64,000 nt of DNA from Hypericum androsaemum (taxonomy: Eukaryota; Streptophyta; Magnoliopsida; Malpighiales; Hypericaceae). Position 1 is the stretch's first letter, and the number at the start of each line of letters is the position of its first letter. The DNA lies in NCBI GenBank assembly GCA_963995505.1, contig OZ023190.1, positions 18,594,092 through 18,658,091 of the forward strand, given 5' to 3'. This document shows, one piece after another, positions 57,353 through 64,000 of this stretch. The notes under the pieces are model-generated. The model saw nothing but the letters and a program-made list of their open reading frames with translations. It ran no database searches and was not told the origin of the DNA. A program made the translations under genes and the position numbers.

Positions 57353-58291
57353 GGATAAATTACTCTCAAGTCTCTGAAATTTAGTCATCTTATCTTTCGC
57401 ATCCCTTAGTTTTCAGAAATAATTTTTCCGTCCCTATGTTTAATTTTATTATATTCTTGGGTCCGTCCAACAAACTCTGATCATCTTTTCTCGCGAAACA
57501 AACTCCGATGAACACCAACTTGCTCCTCGTGACCCAAACGACATCAAAAAAACCCATAAACCGAAATGACATGTAGCTGGAGCGGTCGATGTCGTTCCAC
57601 TTCGGGAACAAGTTGTGCTCGTCCGAGACCTCGCTCATCGTCGTCGCGGATCCCTGCTGCGATTCGCACCATTTCAGAGCTTCGTCAATGAAGGTTTCTG
57701 GCACAAATTGTCGTCTTTGAAGGTTGACGACCTCGATGTCGATGATTCTCTGTTGCCCATCACGGGTACCTCTCTTAAATTTACTTCCAATTAGCTCAAT
57801 TGGGTTCTTTCTTATGATTGAGGAAAGAAAAATTGTGACTTTGCAGAGATCGGAGATGGAGCAGGTAATCGGCGGCGTTCTCCGGCCCTTTCCATCATCG
57901 TCGTACTGGTGGAGAGATGAGGCGGAGGTCGGAGTTGTCGAGGAAGCAAAGGAGGTCGGAGGGGAGAGCTTCCCAACGGGACAAGCGCGTCTGTATCCCC
58001 TCGCCCACCTCGCCTCCCACCAGCGATGGATTTTTGGGAAGAATGGCGGCGATGGATGGGATTGATGAAGTCGGCGACGATGGCAATGATTTTTAATTCT
58101 TTTTTGTTTTTTATTGATTTTTTCGTAATGATATATAAATCATTTATATAAAAAATTGACTGATGATTTCAGCAAAAAAACCTCAAGAGTGTAATAAAAG
58201 CAAACATGGGAGACGGAAAATTTATTTTCGAAAACCGAGGGACGCGAAACATAGGATGACCAAATCTCCGGGACATGAGAATAATTTACCT
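57353..58291. mobile_element. MULE with unidentified captured exon
   Basis: Left end 'ggataaattactctcaag'; inverted right end 'aggtaaattattctcatg'. TIRs of about 130 bp share 'tttcg.gtccctcggttttc.aaataa.ttttccgtc'. Flanking 9-mers tatttttaa (57344-57352) and aatttttaa (58292-58300) differ at one base. A minus-strand frame encodes [20 protein letters not shown] ... [20 protein letters not shown], which looks like real conserved protein. I do not recognise the family. Confidence 0.75.
57460..57700 (-). pseudogene. Unidentified captured coding fragment
   Basis: About 75 codons with well-formed amino-acid composition (Trp, Cys and acidic residues; '[20 protein letters not shown]') stand out from the surrounding low-complexity DNA. 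The frame runs into the MULE terminal repeat. Function unknown. Likely a captured host exon, as in the neighbouring MULEs. Confidence 0.4.
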
Positions 58292-58559
58292 AATTTTTAA
58301 ATATACTAGATACTAAAATAAAATATCAACAGTTGTTTTTTTATAGAATATCACTTAAATAAAATATCAACAATTGTTTTTTTATCGAATATTATTTTTA
58401 AGCAACTTTATCTGTCGACTATCAATACAATAGCCGACTAATAATTTAAGTTCAGTCAGTCTAATCAAACATAATTTGTTAATTGGTTAGAAGACAACAG
58501 GCTTTCCGTATCGAATAATACTTAACAACATACCGATTCTCTTGCGTTCATTGATTATA

Positions 58560-59909
58560 AGGATAATTACTCTAAGGTCCCTGATATTTGAGCAAATTCT
58601 ACTTTTAGTTTTTACTGTTTTCAATAACCTTTTTCGGCCCTTCTAGTTTGAAATAATAGCCCTTTTTAGTCCCTGACTGATGTCAGCAGTCAACATAAAA
58701 TTATTCATGACCATTTTATCCTTCACAAAATTAAAAAAATTCATCTTCTTCTCCGACCAAACATCATCTTCTTCTCAGACAACCTCGACCAAACATCGGG
58801 CCCAGCAGCTTGAATTAATTGAAATTGTCTTCTCTTCAAGCTGAATCAAACAAAATCAAGTGAAGGCCCAGTAGCTTCAGGATCTAAACGAGGACCCTCC
58901 CGTCGAAGAGCTTCGCCGAGCCGTAGACTTCGACTAGTAGCTTCACAGAGTGGTCAACGACAAGGCGAGTTTCATAGGACTTCAACCAGGCGAGGTCGTA
59001 GACGCCATCATCAGTTTTGAAGGCCCAAGAAAAAGCACATCAAAGCCCAAGTGCTCCAGCCACTCCGGGTCATCTTCTTCCTCGCTCCAGGTCATCTTGA
59101 ATGGGACGGTGGCAGAGAGGACGACGAACAGGGAGTGGAACTGGCGGCGATAGGCGAGGTGGTAGTGGTGGGGGACGAAGGGGGAGAGGCAGAGCGGGGA
59201 TGGGTTCCACTCCCTGTTTGTCGCCACCAGGAGAAATCAAAATCAGTTCTTCTTCTATTGTATTTGCACCTTCGTCTTCTTCAATTAAGTATTGTGAGTC
59301 CGAACCGTAAATCAAAATCAGTTCGCGCCGCCAGGAGAAATCAAAATCTGAAACTGGGTTCTTGGCCGCGTGAGGATGATAACCAGGAGGGGGCCGAGAA
59401 CATCGACGTTATCGCTGGACCAATCTCCCCTCGTACGTCCTCCTTCTCGTGTTCAATTGACGGTGGAGTGTTCAATTGACCCCGGTGTTGAGCTGGAGGT
59501 CGACGACCGGGATCTTGACCTGCCCATTTATAGAGTGGTTGTTCTCGGTGCTTCACGACCGTCATCATTCTCGAATTCGTTCTTGGTCGTTCTCATTCTC
59601 GGCAACCTGGGCTGTTGGAATCGATGGTGGTTGTCCGCGAAAGAGAGTCGGTGGAGATGTTAGATTCGTCGGAGCCGACGGAGATTTTGTTTCGTCGGAA
59701 AAGAGTGCCGATGATTTTGTTTTTTCTTAAAGGGTATAATGGGCATTAATAAAATTAGGTTGACCACTGACATCAGCTTCGGGTCCGCCAGGGACCTGAG
59801 AGGTGTATTATTTCAAACTAGAAGAATCAGGAAAGGCTTTTGAAAATAGTAAGGACTAAAAGAGGGGATTGCTCAAATATCAGGGATCTTAGGGTAATAT
59901 AATTACCCA
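58560..59909. mobile_element. MULE with 9-bp target duplication and captured GC-rich DNA
   Basis: The TIRs are about 170 bp: the left begins 'aggataattactctaaggtccctgatatttgagcaa', the inverted right begins 'tgggtaattatattaccctaagatccctgatatttgagcaa'. The 9-mer ttgattata flanks both sides (58551-58559, 59910-59918); the match extends to 11 bases. No transposase is present. The interior 58850-59700 is GC-rich with several overlapping frames. A minus-strand frame DDGVYDLAWLKSYETRLVVD vaguely recalls a WD40 blade, but I do not assign it. Confidence 0.8.
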
Positions 59910-59918
59910 TTGATTATA

Positions 59919-60128
59919 TGATGTAATCCCGACGGAATAACTTGTCGGTACTATATCTAACCGGCCAATTATCACCAACTTTACAATTTTCATTGCCAGA
60001 AAAATTGAAGACCGTTGACCCTTTTTTTGTCGGTGTATAAGGCTACCCATGGTGACGCTTAATACCAAATAAACAACTAAATATTTTTCCATCCATAATG
60101 GTAACCCTAGTAACTAGGTTATCAAATA
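59919..60128. other. AT-rich flank hosting the Pack-MULE insertion
   Basis: Contains no recognised gene. Together with the sequence after 61268 it may be part of the Harbinger remnant that the Pack-MULE interrupted ('aataaatatttaa' continues as 'tttatctctcat' on the far side). Confidence 0.35.
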
Positions 60129-60137
60129 AATATTTAA

Positions 60138-61267
60138 GGAAAAAGTCCACATTAGTACCTTGTGGTTTGCTCAATTATCAGAGATAGGTTTGTGGTTTCA
60201 AACTCATCAAGGAAGTCTCCTGTGGTTTCACGGGCTCATCAATTAAAGGCTCGGATAGTTCTCCGAGCCTAGTCAGCATCCTTGGAGCTTGCCACATCAG
60301 AACGGTGTCATTTTTTGGCCTAGGTGGCACTCCACGTCGGATTAATTATTAACCCACATCAGAACGGCGTCCTCCTTCTTCTCCTTCCTCCTCTTCAACG
60401 ACAGCCACGTGTCCGGGTCCTGGAGCTCCGGAATCACACACCCTTTCGAGAAAAGATCCACGAAAATGCCCGAGAACCCGTCTTCCAAATCGGCGTCCAA
60501 AGCATTCCCTATGTAGATAAAAACCCTACCTTTGTACTTCTTCTCGAGATCGGCCAGCCCAAAGAACTCCCTCCCGACCGCTATAACCGACGGGTCGAGC
60601 TCCCACCCGTGGACAACCACGTTCGGGTAGAGCTCGAGGAAGAGCCGCGCAGTCGACCCGGCTCCGAACCCGAGGACCGCGACGGGTCCCGGGGGTAGAA
60701 CCAGGGGGATCGTAGCGAACACGTCGAAGTAAGTGGTGGTGAAGGGGGAGAAGAGGAAGGAGACGCTGTGGATGTTCCCGGGGGCGTCGAGGAGGAGGAG
60801 GCGGGACCCGGCGAGCGGGTGGTCGGCCCGTCGGGAGACCTCCATGACCCGAATATAGTTGAACCGAGACTTGAATTTGGCCAGCACTTTCACGTCGTCC
60901 ATCGGGATGCCGACGTCATCCTGCGGCGGGCGGTGGTGATTCAGGGCAGCGGGGACGTGGGTTGTGGGTTTGGGTCGCATCACTTTGAAACGGGTCGGGT
61001 TTGGTGGCGGGCGGGTGAAGATTTGAAAAGAGGTCGGGCCAACGGAAAATGGATTTTGGAGGGAGGGAAGCGCTAGTGATATGGCTGGCCACGTTGGAGC
61101 TTGGCCTAGGTGGCAAGCTCCAAGGATGCTGACTAGGCTCGGAGAGCTATCCGAGCCTTTAATTGATGAGCCCGTGAAACCACAGGAGACTTCCTTGATG
61201 AGTTTGAAACCACAAACCTATCTCTGATAATTGAGCAAACCACAAGGTACTAATGTGGACTTTTTCC
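60138..61267 (-). mobile_element. Young Pack-MULE carrying a methyltransferase gene fragment
   Basis: Terminal inverted repeats of 158 bp (60138-60295 and 61110-61267) differ at a single base (T at 60259). Both begin 'ggaaaaagtccacattagta'. An exact 9-bp target duplication, aatatttaa, flanks the element (60129-60137, 61268-61276). Total length is 1130 bp. There is no transposase. The interior is one contiguous GC-rich piece of a host gene in minus orientation, open from the inner edge of one TIR to near the other. High TIR identity and the perfect duplication indicate recent movement. Confidence 0.95.
60342..60980 (-). pseudogene. Captured S-adenosylmethionine-dependent methyltransferase, spermidine-synthase-like, 3' truncated
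   Basis: An open frame of 212 codons from ATG 60980. The in-frame sequence upstream (...SLQNPFSVGPTSFQIFTRPP) looks like part of an organellar transit peptide, but no ATG is seen there. Conserved blocks: RFNYIRVMEVSRRADHPLAG, SRLLLLDAPGNIHSVSFLF, SAM-binding motif I in VAVLGFGAGSTARLFLELYP, the acidic motif II HGWELDPSVIAVGREFFGL, then IYIGNALDADLEDGFSGIFV and IPELQDPDTW. After DTW the conserved sequence stops and the frame finishes with about 18 residues of different character (LSLKRRKEKKEDAVLMWVNN). The C-terminal third of the enzyme is missing. It could be transcribed as a chimera; whether it makes protein is unknown. Confidence 0.8.
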
Positions 61268-61689
61268 AATATTTAATTTATCTCTCATTTACATATTATC
61301 TACTATCAATTTATGTTTATGTATAAATTGTAATAAATATACGAAAATGATACATCCATAATTATAACAAAGAAAAAAATTATAATAAAATAACAAAATT
61401 AAGTTGCAATACAAACTTAGAAAGAAATAAATCAAGCTACAAATGTATGCTTCAAATGATAAATCACAAATACAAAAAGATGCAAATTACATATTTAATT
61501 ATTAGTGTCTAAATTTTGTCATATATGCTCAATCAAATCATTTTAAAGAGCGTTATGAGCTTCTTTATTGCGAAGTTGTTCCCTAGTAGTCATATAGGTG
61601 GATAGGTCTCCAATGCGTTCAGTAGAGAACTGAAAATGTTCTTCATCGTCTTCTCCTTGTTCTCCATTTATTTTTCTTGCAGGTCTATC

Positions 61690-62075
61690 ATATAAAAATT
61701 ATGTCGGATCATAATAGTGGAGGTATGTGTCTCGTTCATCCTCCACTATCATATTGTGCATGATGATACATGCCATCATAATTCTTCTCATTAAATCCTT
61801 GTCACAAACAAGACATGGATGTCGAAGGAATGCAAAACGAGCTTGTAGAACTCTAAATGCTCGCCTGACATCCTTTCTAACAGCCTCTTGATGTTGAGCG
61901 AATAACTTGTTCTTTTGGAGAGGTGGAGATGTAATTGACTCGACAAATGCAGCTCATGAAAGATATATTCTACCAGCGAGATAGTATTGCCTATCATTTT
62001 TGCGACCGTTCACGATGTAACTCATTTTTGGTGCTCGGTCTTCCAAGACATCACTAAAAATAGGAGATCGGTGGT
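61690..62075 (-). pseudogene. PIF/Harbinger transposase C-terminal fragment
   Basis: Minus-strand reading gives SPIFSDVLEDRAPKMSYIVN, GRKNDRQYYLAGRIYLS-stop-AAFVESI, QEAVRKDVRRAFRVLQARFA and DLMRRIMMACIIMHNMIVED followed by ERDTY. This is the end of the DDE_Tnp_4 nuclease of plant Harbinger transposases (commonly QEA.RKDVERAFGVLQ.RFAI, ACIILHNMI.EDER). A TGA replaces the usual Trp of Y-x-W-A, and upstream catalytic blocks are missing. Confidence 0.85.
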
Positions 62076-62439
62076 GTTTTAATTTTTTGTTTTGTTAGAA
62101 ATTAACTTTAATTTTTATAACCACGCAAATTATATCCGCAAAAATCTATTTTAACGAATAGCATTGTGCCAGGTGTTACTATATTAGATTGAAAAAGAAA
62201 AAAATTATATTCCTTTAACCGAGCCGCGTGTCAGAGGCGGCCGACAGCCTCTGCACCCGGCTAGGCGAGCAACCAATTTTAGTTTTCAATTTTTTATTTT
62301 TTGTCATCTTGTTTAACCAAGTTAAAGTTTGGTTACCACTGTGAGTGTCCTAAATGACTATTGTTTGCAATGTTGTATCTTTTTTCGAGGGATAAAAATT
62401 TATTAATTTTTATAACTTGACAAGTATCTTTTTACCAAG

Positions 62440-62900
62440 GTTTTCAAATACGACTCGGAAAGCGACCTGCTCTTACCTCTGGGTCATATTTTAACCGGTC
62501 TGATTTTCGGGTATATTTTTTTATTAAAAATATATTTTTATTAAAATTTTAATCACCCCTACCCCACTACCCCAGCAAAAAATATCCGACCAACCCTGAT
62601 TTTTTTGGTTCAACCTTACGAAAATATCCTTAAAAAAAGAAAATATCTGACAAAACATGATTTTTCTCTTTTTATTAGTGTTTGGTTGATTTTTTTATCT
62701 TTTTTCTTGGTCAAAATTACCGACCAATCCTGATTCTTTGGTTCAACCTTGCGAACCAAAAAATACGGGGTCAAAATTCGGTCAAATCATCTAGTCTGAC
62801 TATTTTTTGGACGGTTGGTAAGGTTGGCGATTTTTTGGTCAAACTCGGTATGCTCTCCTAACCGAATCGCAGTCGGACCACATATTTAAAAACCCTGCTT
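62440..62900. repeat. Dispersed repeat with CCGGTCGGACCGG-type cores, copy 3 (inverted)
   Basis: Starts 'aaggttttcaaatacgactcgga' and ends 'cgcagtcggaccacatatttaaaaaccc', the reverse of the pattern at 970-1590 and 2835-3245. Internal words 'ggttcaaccttacgaaaa' recur with variation. Confidence 0.4.
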
Positions 62901-64000
62901 CTTACAATATTTAAAAATGTAAATGACAAGAATTGGTGAAAAAATTATTTTTATGTTGGTCAACTCGAACCTATAATTTTTCAAACTGAATAGAGATTTA
63001 CGTGTCCAATCCTTCAATTTTTTGGAAAAGTCACTCCTAACATTTTCTCACATTTTCCATGAGATAATTTCAGAGCATCTCATTCTTGAAAATTATTATC
63101 AACAAAAAGAGAATGACCCTGTTGCAAATGGTCAACGACAAAAAAATTGAAAAAAATAATCTCCAGCAGAAAAGGAATTCTTTGAGGAGAAATTATTTCA
63201 ACAATGGATGAACACTATCCTATATTCTCTTCAGGAAAATGTACACTAACATATTTATTTTTTAATCTTCATTAGTTGTTGAATTTGGACCGGTCAAAGT
63301 GGGTTGACTGTGGAGAATAGTTGATGTCCTTTTGCGCAGAAAGGAGATGAGTTCATGTGAACGACGAACAATTGTCAGCCATGCCAAACTTACACTAGGT
63401 TGACGATGGACAAATTAATATTATTCTCTCCATTTGCGAAATATTTTATTATTTTTTTGGTAAGTTTGCGAAATATTTTATTTTATTATTTCGACTGCAG
63501 TATTTACGAGAGACCGATTTATTTGTAATCAAGTATCCAATTAAGTGTAGTGTAACAGTTTCAATCTCAAAATTGCCGTAAAAAATACACAAACGAATTA
63601 TGACTACATGCATCTTCTCGCATTTCTTTGTGGATATATGTAATCGGGATATAATGCTATGTTTAGAGTGTCATTTGAAAAAAAATTAATTTTTGTTACA
63701 TACTCGTGTAACTATTCGGATCACTTTCATCTAGAAATCTAACATAGTGTGGCACTATTTTGGGAATAATGAAATTTATTGGCTTATAGAAAAATTGTCG
63801 TTCGGTTGAAAATCTCGAGGAAGCCTCTACTTTACTTTTTTTTCCGGGTTACATTTTGCCATGTTATTTTGCCTTGGTACAAGATAATTATTTTGTTATG
63901 ATATTATATGATTTTCAAGGCTGAAAGTACGTAATAATTGAAGCACCATAAATTGCAACCGTCGGTGACAATGTCGTCAATTTGCCACGTTACCTCTAAT
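62901..64000. other. Right edge of the window, nothing recognised
   Basis: AT-rich DNA without open frames of note or paired terminal repeats. A small local repeat 'tgcgaaatattttattatttt' occurs near 63437-63490. Confidence 0.45.

Noticed and set aside
60324..60698. Plus-strand frame of 124 codons
   Set aside because: Antisense shadow of the captured methyltransferase; the minus strand carries the conserved motifs.
1..64000. CRISPR array, operons or bacterial insertion sequences
   Set aside because: No regularly spaced identical repeats with unique spacers exist, and spliced genes show this is plant nuclear DNA.

Overview
This is nuclear DNA of a flowering plant. It has intron-bearing genes with GT-AG splice sites and plant-only gene families: a PYR/PYL abscisic-acid receptor, a BELL homeobox gene of the ATH1 type and an NDL (plant NDRG) gene. 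These sit in AT-rich DNA packed with plant transposon families. I cannot name the species. The genes are not GC-rich in the way grass genes are, so I would not assume a cereal.

Layout. 1-6.7 kb: remnants of Harbinger, LINE and hAT elements. 6.9-7.9 kb: a complete three-exon mitochondrial glycoprotein (MAM33/p32) gene. 8.1-13.7 kb: two exons of a class IV histone deacetylase (HDA2-like), then 17 exons of a KEA4/5/6-type K+/H+ antiporter that lacks its 5' exons and carries an in-frame TGA. 15.5-16.3 kb: an AT-rich periodic repeat. 17.7-24.0 kb: a decayed Copia element. 24.0-26.0 kb: a MULE holding a DNA ligase I fragment and a nested element. 27.2-27.9 kb: a hAT-type non-autonomous element just upstream of the intronless PYL gene (28.1-28.7 kb). 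31.2-44.0 kb: a nest of Mutator-like elements (MULEs) carrying DELLA and UMP synthase fragments, one of them split by a second, better preserved Copia element. 44.5-45.8 kb: a large inverted-repeat element with tRNA-like arms. 47.4-50.1 kb: the ATH1-like gene. 52.0-54.5 kb: the 11-exon NDL gene on the minus strand. 56.3-56.9 kb: an orphan promoter-like block with three G-boxes. 57.4-61.3 kb: three more MULEs, the last a young Pack-MULE carrying an open methyltransferase reading frame. 61.7-62.1 kb: a Harbinger transposase remnant.

The ordinary genes (MAM33, PYL, ATH1-like, NDL) are unrelated neighbours, not an operon or a cluster. The unusual content is the concentration of gene-capturing MULEs: eight have terminal inverted repeats with an exact or near-exact 9-bp target duplication, and a ninth lacks one. 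At least four carry recognisable pieces of conserved plant genes (DNA ligase I, DELLA, UMP synthase, a spermidine-synthase-like methyltransferase). All gene identities come from recognising protein motifs by eye. Exon borders were read from splice consensus plus reading-frame continuity. No database search was run.
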